27,158 bases of DNA from JAFGED01 sp964551295 (lineage in GTDB: Bacteria > Chloroflexota > Anaerolineae > B4-G1): assembly GCA_964551295.1 (NCBI GenBank), contig CAZKDJ010000037.1, positions 1 to 27,158 on the forward strand. The letters run 5' to 3'. The notes beneath the pieces are model-generated. The model did not search any database, was not told the DNA's origin, and worked only from the letters and a program-made list of their open reading frames with translations. Shown here piece after piece: positions 1 through 8,740 of this stretch (positions are counted from its first letter, which is position 1; every line of letters starts with the position of its first letter). The translations under genes were made by a program, and so were the position numbers.

Positions 1-40
1 GTTTCTGTCTGCTCACTTGTGTGCTATGCAAATCACCCGA

Positions 41-126
41 CTTTCAAACTATGCCGCCCGTGTATATCTGAAACTTGGGGTTTTCCATTTGAGTGACTCC
101 TTTCTGGGAACGGCATAGTTTGAAAG
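41..126. repeat. 16-bp perfect inverted repeat with 54-bp interior
   Basis: CTTTCAAACTATGCCG at 41-56 is matched exactly by its reverse complement at 111-126. The match stops abruptly on both sides, and I see no flanking target-site duplication. A 10-bp word, TGCAAATCAC, occurs outside it at 27-36 and again at 170-179. It could be a transcribed hairpin, the ends of a tiny mobile element, or the remains of an attenuator or terminator of an upstream gene. The function is unknown. Confidence 0.7.
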
Positions 127-263
127 ATGTCGCAAAGATGACTGAGTTATAGTCCAACAACGGCGCCTGTGCAAATCACAGCATTCGAGTCTATCCAGCA
201 CAGGCTGACTAATCGCCAGACAGCCGACGGGGACGTTGGCTTTCAAGCGCGGCAAGAATTCAC

Positions 264-292
264 TTGACAACCACCTACCCTCATAGTACCAT
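264..292 (+). promoter_or_regulatory. Predicted sigma-70 promoter of the purL cluster
   Basis: A consensus -35 hexamer, TTGACA, lies at 264-269. After a 17-bp spacer, TACCAT (4 of 6 matches to TATAAT) lies at 287-292. Transcription would begin near 299, inside the first 17-bp repeat and about 95 bases before the purL start. The -35 box is strong and the -10 box mediocre, so the promoter may need help or be regulated. Apart from the inverted repeat at 41-126, this promoter and the repeats, I see nothing else in 1-394. Confidence 0.5.
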
Positions 293-356
293 GCCCGCCT
301 AAGCGGGCCGCACGCCTAAGCGGGCCGCACGCCTAAGCGGGCCGCACGCCTAAGCG
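293..356. repeat. 17-bp direct tandem repeats in the purL leader
   Basis: Three exact head-to-tail copies of GCCTAAGCGGGCCGCAC occupy 297-313, 314-330 and 331-347. A partial fourth copy, GCCTAAGCG, lies at 348-356. The first copy overlaps a perfect hairpin, GCCCGC-CTAA-GCGGGC (293-308). The array starts at the predicted transcription start of the purine cluster, so it could be a multi-copy operator or a structured RNA leader. It could also be plain slippage. No spacers separate the units, so it is not a CRISPR array. Confidence 0.85.
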
Positions 357-394
357 AATATGGCACAAATCCACAGCGGGAGGCAAGACAAACC

Positions 395-3313
395 GTGGAA
401 TACCGTATCGAAGTCAACTGGCAGGCCAATGTACCCGACGGACGGGTGGTCGCCCTGCTCACTCAGATCGCTCAACTGGGGCTCGGGCAAGTGCGCAGCG
501 TCCAGGTGAGCGATCTCTATTTTGTCCGTGGAGAGCTCACCCCCGCCGATCTCGAGCGGCTGGCGCAAGAGCTCTTGGCCGACCCCATCGTCGAGGGCTA
601 TCACACACACGCTCTCCCGGCACCGCCCGAAGAAAAGGGGCTCGTCGTCGAGGTTGGGTTTCGTCCTGGCGTCACCGATCCGGTGGCCGAGAACCTCCTG
701 CACCGCGCCCACATTCTCGGCATAGGCACCGTCGAAGCGGCCAACACCGGCACCCGCTATGTCTTCCAAGGCGATCTCAGCAAGGATGATCTGACCCAAA
801 TCGCCGAGCAGGTGCTGTGCAACGACGTCGTCCAGACCTATGCGCTGGGCACACTGGAGCCCGCCTTTGTGCCCCATGCCGAACCATCCGACGAGGTAGA
901 GATCATCCCCATCCGCGAGGCCGACGACGAAACGCTGGCCAAGATGAGCGTGGAGCGGGTGCTGTTCCTCTCGCTGGACGAGATGAAGACTATCCAAGAT
1001 TACTTTGCCCGCTTGGGACGCGACCCCACCGATTTGGAGTTGGAGACGCTGGCTCAAACATGGTCGGAGCATTGCCAACACAAGGCGTTCAAGTCCAAGG
1101 TTGACTATGAATGCAAAGGAGGTATCCCGCGCGTGCTGCCCGGCGGCAACACGATCGCCCCACCCTACGAGGAGACCATCGACGACGGCATGTTCCGCAC
1201 CTACCTGCGAGCAGCCACGGAGCGGTTGGAGCCGAAGTGGGTGCTCTCCGTCTTTGTCGATAACGCCGGCGTTATCGATTTTGACGATGAGTACGAGGTC
1301 TCGTTCAAGGTAGAGACCCACAACCATCCCTCGGCACTGGAGCCCTTCGGCGGGGCCAACACCGGCGTCGGCGGCGTCATCCGTGACGTCATCGGCGTCT
1401 CAGCCCGGCCCATCGCCAATACCGACGTGCTGTGCTTTGGCCCGCTCGATATGGCCCGCGAGGACATGCCGGGTGGCATCCTGCACCCGCACCGCATCGC
1501 CCGCGGCGTCGTCGACGGCATCGAGGACTATGGCAACAAGATGGGCATCCCCACCGTCTCCGGTGCGATTCTTTACGATCCCGGATACGCGGCCAACCCA
1601 CTCGTCTACTGCGGTTGCGTCGGCCTGGCGGAGAAGGGGCTGCGCAAGCGCGACCCGCAGCCTGGCGACCGGTGCGTCACCCTGGGCGGTCGCACTGGGC
1701 GCGACGGCATCCACGGCGCGACCTTTTCGTCCGCCGAACTGACCCACGAGACCGGCCAGACGGTAGGCTCCGTTGTGCAAATCGGCGATCCCATCACCGA
1801 AAAGGCCATGTTGGAGGCGGTGATGAGCGCCCGCGACGAGGAACTGTACACTGCCATCAACGACTGCGGCGCGGGGGGCTTTTCCTCCGCCGCCGGCGAG
1901 ATCGGTGAAGAGATCGGCGTGGAGATCGAGCTCGGCGACGTGCGGCTCAAGTATCCCGGCCTGCGCCCGTGGGAGATCTGGCTCTCGGAGGCCCAGGAGC
2001 GCATGGTGCTGGCCGTCCCACCCGCTAACCTGCCCCGCCTGCGCGAAATCTGCGACGCACTTGACGTCGAATTGACCGTCATCGGCCATTACACAGGCGA
2101 CGAGCGACTGCGCGTGAAATACGGCGGCAAGATCTGCGCCGACATGGACATGGATTTCGTGCACAACGGCTGGCCACAGCCAAATCTGCAGGCCGTATGG
2201 AAGGACCCCGATTTCCCCGAGCCGGACATCACCCCGGCCAACGATCTGACCCCCATGCTGCTCAAGATGCTGGCCGACCCCGATGTCGCCAGCAAGGAGC
2301 CGGTGATCCGCCGATACGATCACGAGGTGCAGGCGGCGACGGTGGTCAAGCCGCTGGTGGGTGTGAAAGACGATGGTCCCTCCGATGCCGCCGTTCTGCA
2401 TCCCCTGGCGACAAGCAGCTACAAAGGTATCGCCCTGGGCTGCGGCATCTCTCCCTACTACGGGCAGATCGACCCCTACGCGATGGCCTGGGCGGTGGTG
2501 GACGAGGCGGTGCGCAACGCCGTTGCCGTGGGCGGCGATCCCGATCGCATCGCCGTGCTCGACAATTTCTGCTGGGGCAGCCCGTCGATCCCCGACCGGA
2601 TGGGCGGGCTGGTGCGCGCGGCGCAGGGCTGCCACGACGCCGCCCTGGCCTACGGCACGCCCTTCGTCTCCGGCAAGGATAGCTTGAACAACGAGTACGT
2701 GGACCCGCAAGGCGTAAAGCGCCCGATACCGCCGACCCTGCTGGTCTCGTCGATGTCCATCGTCCCCGACGTGCGCCAGACAGTGACGATGGACCTCAAG
2801 AGCGCGGGCAACCTGGTCTATATCGTCGGGGAGACGCGGGCAGAGATGGGCGCCTCCCTCTACTACCGGCTGCACGGGGAGATGGGGATGAGCGTCCCCA
2901 AGCCTGTGCCCGACGCAATGGAGAAGATGCGCGCACTGTACGGCGCGATGCGCCAGGGGTTGGTGCGCGCCTGCCACGACCTGTCCGAGGGTGGCTTGGC
3001 CGTCGCCGCTGCGGAGATGGCCTTCGCCGGGCGGCTGGGGCTGGAGGTCGATCTGAGCACTCTTCCACACACCGCCGAGGTAAAGTCCAACGATGTGGCT
3101 CTCTTCTCCGAATCCTGTGCACGCTTCCTGGTAGAGGTAGCGCCGGAGAACGCAGACGCCTTCGAGAAGGCGTTGGCCGGGCGGCCCGTGGCGCAGATCG
3201 GCCAGGTGACCGATGCCGGCGCTTTGCGCGTGCGCGGACTGGCAGGCAACATCGTGATTGAGCGCTCGATTCAGGATCTACTTCAAGCCTGGCAGGGAAC
3301 TGAAGTGGTGTGA
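395..3313 (+). CDS. purL: Phosphoribosylformylglycinamidine synthase, PurS-PurS-PurL fusion
   Basis: This is the synthetase part of FGAM synthase, which makes FGAM from FGAR, ATP and ammonia supplied by PurQ (encoded at 4431). The start is GTG, preceded by GGGAGG at 378-383. The protein has 972 residues, against roughly 740 for stand-alone PurL and nearly 1300 for the large proteobacterial enzyme. Two successive PurS-like units form the N-terminus (about residues 2-75 and 84-152); each carries a 'GxxDP/PDG' start and ends in 'DPIVEGY' or 'NDVVQTY'. The PurL core follows, with SEHCQHK at 224-230 and the ATP-binding stretch from VETHNHP (306-312) through FGGANTG (318-324). Duplicated AIRS-type halves fill the rest. 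There is no glutaminase domain, in keeping with the separate purQ. The fused pair probably replaces the separate PurS dimer of the small-PurL complex; that is inferred from length and sequence, not from a search. The identity as PurL is certain. Confidence 0.97.
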   Translation: MEYRIEVNWQANVPDGRVVALLTQIAQLGLGQVRSVQVSDLYFVRGELTPADLERLAQELLADPIVEGYHTHALPAPPEEKGLVVEVGFRPGVTDPVAENLLHRAHILGIGTVEAANTGTRYVFQGDLSKDDLTQIAEQVLCNDVVQTYALGTLEPAFVPHAEPSDEVEIIPIREADDETLAKMSVERVLFLSLDEMKTIQDYFARLGRDPTDLELETLAQTWSEHCQHKAFKSKVDYECKGGIPRVLPGGNTIAPPYEETIDDGMFRTYLRAATERLEPKWVLSVFVDNAGVIDFDDEYEVSFKVETHNHPSALEPFGGANTGVGGVIRDVIGVSARPIANTDVLCFGPLDMAREDMPGGILHPHRIARGVVDGIEDYGNKMGIPTVSGAILYDPGYAANPLVYCGCVGLAEKGLRKRDPQPGDRCVTLGGRTGRDGIHGATFSSAELTHETGQTVGSVVQIGDPITEKAMLEAVMSARDEELYTAINDCGAGGFSSAAGEIGEEIGVEIELGDVRLKYPGLRPWEIWLSEAQERMVLAVPPANLPRLREICDALDVELTVIGHYTGDERLRVKYGGKICADMDMDFVHNGWPQPNLQAVWKDPDFPEPDITPANDLTPMLLKMLADPDVASKEPVIRRYDHEVQAATVVKPLVGVKDDGPSDAAVLHPLATSSYKGIALGCGISPYYGQIDPYAMAWAVVDEAVRNAVAVGGDPDRIAVLDNFCWGSPSIPDRMGGLVRAAQGCHDAALAYGTPFVSGKDSLNNEYVDPQGVKRPIPPTLLVSSMSIVPDVRQTVTMDLKSAGNLVYIVGETRAEMGASLYYRLHGEMGMSVPKPVPDAMEKMRALYGAMRQGLVRACHDLSEGGLAVAAAEMAFAGRLGLEVDLSTLPHTAEVKSNDVALFSESCARFLVEVAPENADAFEKALAGRPVAQIGQVTDAGALRVRGLAGNIVIERSIQDLLQAWQGTEVV

Positions 3314-3329
3314 AGTTAGTCGAGGTTGA

Positions 3330-4424
3330 ATGCGGAAACACAGCGGCGCACTGATCATCATCGCTATTCTCGTATTGGCTGTAGGAGGCATCGGGCTAGC
3401 GAGTATGCCCAGACCCGAACCTACGCCGCTGCCAACTGTACCACACACAAACCCTCCCAGGTCAACCATCCCGCCCAGCTCCACACCTGCCCCCACTTAC
3501 ACTCCCGCACGCTCACACACGCCAACCCCCACACCTTCCCCAACCCTCATCCCTACGCCGACAAACACCCCCTCCCCCACTCCTCACCCCGATATCCAAC
3601 TTCACGCCCCCAACCCACAAGGCGATATCCTGGTGCTGGTGTATCACGTGATCGGCCGCCCGGAGGGCCGCTGGCGGCGCACGCCGGAGAACTTGCGCGC
3701 CGACCTGGAATACCTGGTGACCCACGGTTATTACCCAGTCAACCTGATCGACGTGGCGACCGGCAACCTGGGTCACGTGCCGCCCGGCAGGCGGCCCATC
3801 ACGCTCACCTTCGATGACTCTACCGCCGGACATTTTCGCTATTTAGAAGATGGCACCATCGATCCCGACTGCGCAGTGGGCATCCTCCTAGAGATGCACG
3901 AGAAATACAGCGATGACTGGCCGCTGCGGGCCACCTTCTTCGTCCTGCTGCGCAATGCCGACGAGCCCGGCGCCCCACTCTTCCGGCAGCCCGACTCGGC
4001 CGTCCAAAAAGTGCGCGCCCTGGTCGATTGGGGCCTTGAGGTCGGCAGCCACACCATCACCCATCCGATTCTGAGCGAAATCACCGGCGAGGAAGTCAAG
4101 TGGGAGCTCGCGGTCTCCAAAGCGCGCATCGAGGCGCTGATTCCGGGATACACCGTGCGCTCCCTGGCCCTGCCAAACGGCATTTACCCGACCGACGAGT
4201 CGCTGGTCGCGGAGGGATACTCGAAATCCGCAGATCTATCTTACCGCTACGGGGCTGTCGTGAGATTGGGGGCCCTCCCGTGCCCATCGCCTTTCTCGCC
4301 CGACTTTGACCCTTACACCATCCCACGGATACAGGCCATCCAATCACAGCTTGAACAGTGGTTTTCCCACTATGAGACGCACCCGGAGCGTTATTACGTC
4401 TCCGCCGGTGACACAACGGAGTGA
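3330..4424 (+). CDS. Membrane-anchored polysaccharide deacetylase (NodB family)
   Basis: This is a carbohydrate esterase family 4-like protein of 364 residues, predicted to remove acetyl groups from a cell-surface or cell-wall polysaccharide. An N-terminal hydrophobic segment (residues 7-25) is a signal peptide or membrane anchor. Residues about 28-87 form a Thr/Pro-rich linker. The NodB fold follows, with TFDDS (160-164, catalytic/metal aspartates), an ATFFVLL strand at 201-207, and the metal-binding HTITH (241-245). The start lies 16 bases after the purL stop and the stop lies 6 bases before purQ, so it should be co-transcribed with the purine genes. Nothing links its chemistry to purine synthesis. 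The exact substrate (peptidoglycan GlcNAc or another glycan) cannot be read from the sequence. Confidence 0.88.
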   Translation: MRKHSGALIIIAILVLAVGGIGLASMPRPEPTPLPTVPHTNPPRSTIPPSSTPAPTYTPARSHTPTPTPSPTLIPTPTNTPSPTPHPDIQLHAPNPQGDILVLVYHVIGRPEGRWRRTPENLRADLEYLVTHGYYPVNLIDVATGNLGHVPPGRRPITLTFDDSTAGHFRYLEDGTIDPDCAVGILLEMHEKYSDDWPLRATFFVLLRNADEPGAPLFRQPDSAVQKVRALVDWGLEVGSHTITHPILSEITGEEVKWELAVSKARIEALIPGYTVRSLALPNGIYPTDESLVAEGYSKSADLSYRYGAVVRLGALPCPSPFSPDFDPYTIPRIQAIQSQLEQWFSHYETHPERYYVSAGDTTE

Positions 4425-4430
4425 AAACGA

Positions 4431-5207
4431 ATGAGACAACCAAAGGTACTAATCCTTCACGCCACAGGCACAAATCGCGACGTCGAGACGAGCAACGCGA
4501 TAGAAATGGCCGGCGGCAAGCCGACCATCATGCATGTGAACGCGCTGCGAGAGCAACCCGCCCAATTGCACAGCTACCAGATGTTCATCCTGCCCGGCGG
4601 GTTCTCCTATGGCGATGCACTGGGTGGCGGGCGACTATGGGCCTCCGACCTGCGTTGGCTGTTCCAAGACGCGCTGGCCAGCTTCATCGAGGCGGGCAAG
4701 CCAGTGCTGGGCATCTGTAACGGGTTCCAGGCACTGGTCAAGAGCGGCTGGCTGCCCGGCCCGCCGGAGGCGGGAGCTCGAGCCACGTTGACGCGCAACG
4801 AATCGAACCAGTTCGAGTGTCGCTGGGTGTGGCTGGAGCCCAACACGAAAAGCCGCTGCGTATTTACAAAAGGACTGACGGAGCGCATCTACTGCCCGGT
4901 GGCCCACGGCGAGGGGCGTTTCGTCCCCCGCGACGATGCCGCACTGGCGGGCCTGCGAACCAATCATCAGGTCGCCCTGACCTATACAGGGCGAAACGGT
5001 GGGCCGGCAGGCTACCCCGCCAATCCCAACGGCTCCGTGGCAGATATCGCCGGCATCTGCAACGAACGCGGCAATGTCTTCGGATTGATGCCCCACCCGG
5101 AGGACCATGTCTACCCCGAGCAGCACCCACGCTACGCCCGCGGCGAGGGCGGCGAGTCGGGCCTGGCGCTGTACGTACAAGGGGTGCGTTACGCAGCAAC
5201 GTTCTAG
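4431..5207 (+). CDS. purQ: FGAM synthase glutaminase subunit PurQ
   Basis: This class I glutamine amidotransferase (258 residues) releases ammonia from glutamine and passes it to PurL. The nucleophile elbow GICNGFQ places the catalytic cysteine at residue 96. The partner His/Glu lies in the late motif PHPED, and the oxyanion-region motif LPGGFSYGD sits at 54-62. ACGGAG at 4416-4421, at the end of the preceding deacetylase gene, is a plausible ribosome binding site. It is separated from purL by one unrelated gene but lies in the same transcription unit. The length fits the upper end of the small-PurQ family, with some extra sequence near the C-terminus ('HPRYARGEGGES'). Confidence 0.96.
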   Translation: MRQPKVLILHATGTNRDVETSNAIEMAGGKPTIMHVNALREQPAQLHSYQMFILPGGFSYGDALGGGRLWASDLRWLFQDALASFIEAGKPVLGICNGFQALVKSGWLPGPPEAGARATLTRNESNQFECRWVWLEPNTKSRCVFTKGLTERIYCPVAHGEGRFVPRDDAALAGLRTNHQVALTYTGRNGGPAGYPANPNGSVADIAGICNERGNVFGLMPHPEDHVYPEQHPRYARGEGGESGLALYVQGVRYAATF

Positions 5208-5230
5208 CTGACTTGTCAGAAAGGGAAACG

Positions 5231-7683
5231 ATGAGAACCGAGAATATGAGCTTTAGAAAATCATCTTTAGCCTTGGCAAAAGTTGTTGTGGCAAGCCTGC
5301 TCATATCTGCTTGCGAGTATGCGACGCCCTCACAACGGGCAACTGTACCCACAAACACAGCGGCTCCACGACGACAGCACCAACGGCCACACCAAAACCA
5401 ACGCCGACAACTGATCTCGTCACTACCCCGGGTGCTGTTGTCTCACCCCCGATAGAACCTATAACGATTATCGATATGCACGGAGTAACGATGGTGTTAA
5501 TTCCTGCCGGACCGTTCGAGATGGGGAGCGATCCCGAAACAGGTTATGCCGAGTGCCAAAAACTTGCCTACGAAACGTGCGAGTACGAAGCCTATACAGA
5601 CGCACCGCCACATACCTTGATGCTCAAGGCCTACTACATCGATCAGTACGAAGTCACCAACGCCCAGTATGCCGAATGCGTCGTCGCGGGCGAATGTATA
5701 CCACCAACACAATGCCACTATGGGGATCCTACCTACGACGATCCCGCAAAGTCTAACCATCCCGTGGTCTGCGCCAGCGGCGAGATGGCTGAGACCTATT
5801 GTGCGTGGCGCGGTGGACGGTTGCCCAGCGAGGCCGGATGGGAAAAGGCCGCCAGAGAGCCTCAAGGTAACATCTATCCGTGGGGCAACACCTTTGATGG
5901 AAATCGTGCCAACTTTTGCGACGCCACTTGCCCGTTTGAGTGGGCCAACACTGAATACGACGATGGGTACGCACAAACTGCGCCGGTCGGCAGCTACCCT
6001 GATGGCACAAGTGCCTATGGGGTGTACGACATGGCTGGCAACGTGTCAGAGTGGACACATTCAAAGTACGCAGATTACCCTTACGTTGCCGACGACGGCC
6101 GGGAGGTCATATCCAGCACGGAGTATCGAGTAACGCGCGGAGGTGCCTGGAACATTCATGGAGATCATTTGTTGTCAGTCTACCGCGATGGTGTCGAGTC
6201 GCGAGGCCAAGTGAGCACAATCGGCTTTCGGTGTGCAAAGCCGATTGAATCGGAATTCTCCGCGATGGAACATGCCGACATGGGAGCCATCGCCTATGCA
6301 GCCGGAGATCTCGAATTGGCCCTGGAACACTTTAGCATGGCGATAGCCCTGGACCCGCAGATGGCGCTGGCTTACCAAGATCGGGCCGTGACTTATATTA
6401 ATCTAAAAGAGTATGAGAAGGCCATCCAAGACCTGAACGTAGCCATCGAACTCGAACCCGACCACGCCGCATCCTACAACAACCGGGGCCACGCATATCA
6501 CAAGTTGGGAAGAGACGAAAAAGCCATTGCCGACTTTGATAAATCCCTGGAACTTGCCCCGGCCCAGGCAGAAGCTTACCTGGGACGCGGGCAGGCTTAC
6601 AACGGTCTGGGCAACTTTGAAAAGGCCCTCGCTGACCTAGATCGAGCTATCGAACTAGACCCCGAGCCGCTGACTCTGTGCTACGCCTATGCCGACCGAG
6701 GCTACGCCAAGTTCCGCCTAGATGATCTTCAAGGAGCGCTCGACGATCTGTATACAGCGATTGAGCTAAACCCGGAATTGGCAGTCGCTTATAATACGCT
6801 GGGCTTGATCTTTGGTCATTTGGGGGATTACGAAGAAGCCATGAGAAATCTCGATGAATCCATCGCACTGGACCCTGAGTATGGGAAGGCTTACTACAAC
6901 CGGGGGGCCTTTAAGCTCGAGATGGAAAATTACAAAGAGGCGCTGACCGATCTCAACAGAGCTATCGAGCTCGAACCCAATAGATACTATTTTTACTACC
7001 AGTCGCGAGCCAAGGCCTATACACGTCTGGAGAGACATGAGCAAGCCCTGGCAGATTTAAACATGGCCATTGAGCTAGCTCCCCATCTCCCCGGCAGCTA
7101 CGTGTTGCGCGCCATGGTGTATAAAAACTTGGGCGATTTCAAAGCCGCCGCCACCGACTTGGATCGTTTCCTGGAATTAGAAACCGACCCAGAGGAAATA
7201 CAGATCGCCGAGGGCATGTTAGAAGATGTACAGACGGTTCTTTCTTGGGAAGCGCTCACTTCCACCCAAGGTGGTTTTGCAATCCGCATGCCCGGAACAC
7301 CTGAGCTACAACAGCAGGGAAGCTTCGCTTTCTACCAGACTACTGCAGATGGGGTTACCTACCTGGTTGGCTATTCTGACCTTGCGGCAGCTCCATCGAA
7401 TCAAGATGCTGTCGAGATGGTATTTCTAGAGACGATATCCGAGATAGCTGGGAATGATGCCACCTACATTCACGAAGCGACAATTACACTGGGGGAGCAT
7501 CCCGGCAAACACGTCGTCTTCACCAATCAAACCCTAGAAGGCAGACTAATGTACGAGATCAAGCTTTACCTGGTTGAGGAGCGACTTTATAGACTCCAAG
7601 TGAGCGGCTCCAGTGATGTCAGCGTGTCAGCCGGAGTCATCGACGGGTTCTTTAGCTCGTTCAAACTAGTAGAGGAGCGATGA
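5231..7683 (+). CDS. Lipoprotein with SUMF1-like domain, nine TPRs and a C-terminal domain; apparent frameshift near 5365
   Basis: An ATG at 5231, following a weak purine-rich SD-like stretch (GAAAGGGAAA), opens a lipoprotein signal peptide ending in the lipobox LISAC. It then enters a Thr-rich stretch (ATVPTNTAA). That frame becomes an Arg/Gln-rich nonsense tail and stops at 5455. The -1 frame supplies the continuation from about 5366 (STTTAPTATPKPTPTT) through to 7683. The main frame has its own ATG at 5311, but that lacks a ribosome binding site and a signal. The simplest reading is one missing base in 5361-5370. The body holds a formylglycine-generating-enzyme/SUMF1 fold (about 5461-6245; GGAW and GFRCA signatures, no redox cysteine pair, so unlikely to be a sulfatase activator). 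About nine TPRs follow (6265-7200), then a beta-rich C-terminal domain of about 140 residues resembling PsbP/Mog1-like lipoprotein modules (low confidence). It is probably a surface scaffold or sensor. Its TGA overlaps the next ATG (ATGA). Confidence 0.8.
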
Positions 7684-8657
7684 TCATCATGCTCAATCGA
7701 GATACACTAAAGCAACACATCCCCCAGGCCCTGACGGGTGTCGAACTCGACTGGCCCTATGGCCGTGAGAGCGGCAAGGTGCGCGATACCTTCCTGCTGC
7801 CCGATGGACGGCGGCTGATCGTCACCACCGATCGCTTGTCCGCCTTCGATCGTATCCTGACGGCGATACCCTTCAAGGGCCAGGTGCTCAATCAGCTCAG
7901 TGCCTTCTGGTTCGAGCAAACGGCCGACATCATCCCCAACCACGTCATCGACGTGCCCGATCCCAACACCAGCCTGGTGGTCGGGTGCGAGACGCTGCCG
8001 GTCGAGGTGGTCGTGCGCGGCTATATCACTGGCGTGACCACGACCGCGCTATGGTACCGCTACTCGCTGGGCGAGCGCCACATCTACGGCTACGACTTTC
8101 CCGACGGGAGGGTCAAGAACCAGCCGCTGCCGGAGCCCATCATCACTCCCACCACCAAGGGACGCGCCGGCGAGCATGATGAGCGCATCACCTGCGCGGA
8201 GGTGGTCGAGCGCGGGCTGCTGGACGAGGCCACCTGGGAACAGGTGCAGGCCGCCGCGCTGGCGATTTTCAAGCGCGGGCAGGAGATCGCCCGCCAAGGT
8301 GGTCTAATCCTGGTCGATACCAAGTACGAGTTTGGGCGCGCTCCCGACGGCCAGGTAATGATCATCGACGAGGTGCACACGCCCGACAGCAGCCGCTTCT
8401 GGCTGGCCGAGAGCTACGAGGAGCGGATGGCAAGCGGGGAAGAGCCAGAGAATTTCGACAAGGAGTTCCTACGCCTGTGGTACGCCGACCACGGGTATCG
8501 CGGCGAGGGCGAGCCGCCCGAGCCGACGGACGACCTGATCGCCCAGGTCAGCGAGCGCTACATCGCCCTGTACGAGATGCTCACCGGCCAGACGTTCGAG
8601 CCGGGTACATATCCGGCCAGCCCGCGGATCATCGAGACGCTCAAGACATATCTATAG
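7680..8657 (+). CDS. purC: SAICAR synthase
   Basis: Phosphoribosylaminoimidazole-succinocarboxamide synthase joins CAIR and aspartate with ATP. Family motifs are clear: GKVRD near the N-terminus, VTTDRLSAFDRI, VEVVVRGYITG, DTKYEFG and IDEVHTPDSSRFW. The open frame starts at an ATG at 7680 that overlaps the previous stop, but AGGAG at 7673-7677 lies only 2 bases from it. The in-frame ATG at 7689 (spacing 11) is the more plausible start, giving 322 residues. The length fits the longer, about 300-residue class of PurC. It lies directly upstream of the REP/RAYT insertion that separates it from purE. Confidence 0.97.
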   Translation: MIIMLNRDTLKQHIPQALTGVELDWPYGRESGKVRDTFLLPDGRRLIVTTDRLSAFDRILTAIPFKGQVLNQLSAFWFEQTADIIPNHVIDVPDPNTSLVVGCETLPVEVVVRGYITGVTTTALWYRYSLGERHIYGYDFPDGRVKNQPLPEPIITPTTKGRAGEHDERITCAEVVERGLLDEATWEQVQAAALAIFKRGQEIARQGGLILVDTKYEFGRAPDGQVMIIDEVHTPDSSRFWLAESYEERMASGEEPENFDKEFLRLWYADHGYRGEGEPPEPTDDLIAQVSERYIALYEMLTGQTFEPGTYPASPRIIETLKTYL

Positions 8658-8664
8658 ATCCATC

Positions 8665-8716
8665 CGTAGTCAGGCACGCCGTTCGTAGTCAGGCACGCAG
8701 CGAAGCGGAGTGCCGT
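8665..8716. repeat. REP-like hairpin upstream of the RAYT gene
   Basis: The 15-bp word CGTAGTCAGGCACGC occurs at 8665-8679 and again at 8684-8698. The second copy continues into a hairpin whose stem is GGCAC (8692-8696) paired with GTGCC (8710-8714), around a loop that can fold further (AGCGAAGCG). The 36 bases at 8681-8716 match, in inverted orientation, 9346-9381 beyond the RAYT gene at about 28 of 36 positions. This is the arrangement expected of REP sequences paired with their RAYT. Confidence 0.75.
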
Positions 8717-8740
8717 CGTTCGCAAATCGGTCACAAGCCC

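Noticed and set aside
49..270. Minus-strand 73-codon frame in the upstream region
   Set aside because: It crosses the perfect inverted repeat at 41-126, has no convincing ribosome binding site, and its product resembles no protein I know.
297..356. CRISPR-like repeats
   Set aside because: The 17-bp units are directly adjacent with no spacers, and no cas gene is present. They are simple tandem repeats.
350..1327. Minus-strand open frame (325 codons) over the purL start
   Set aside because: It is antisense to the PurS-like domains and the purL start, has no ribosome binding site, and its product shows no recognisable motif.
1400..3070. Long minus-strand open frame (556 codons) antisense to purL
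   Set aside because: It lies wholly inside the certain purL gene in GC-rich DNA. Its product is rich in His, Gly, Ala and Arg, with no family motifs, as expected of a shadow frame.
5461..6245. Formylglycine-generating enzyme that activates sulfatases
   Set aside because: The SUMF1 fold is present, but the active-site cysteines expected near the end of the domain are missing and no sulfatase gene is nearby.
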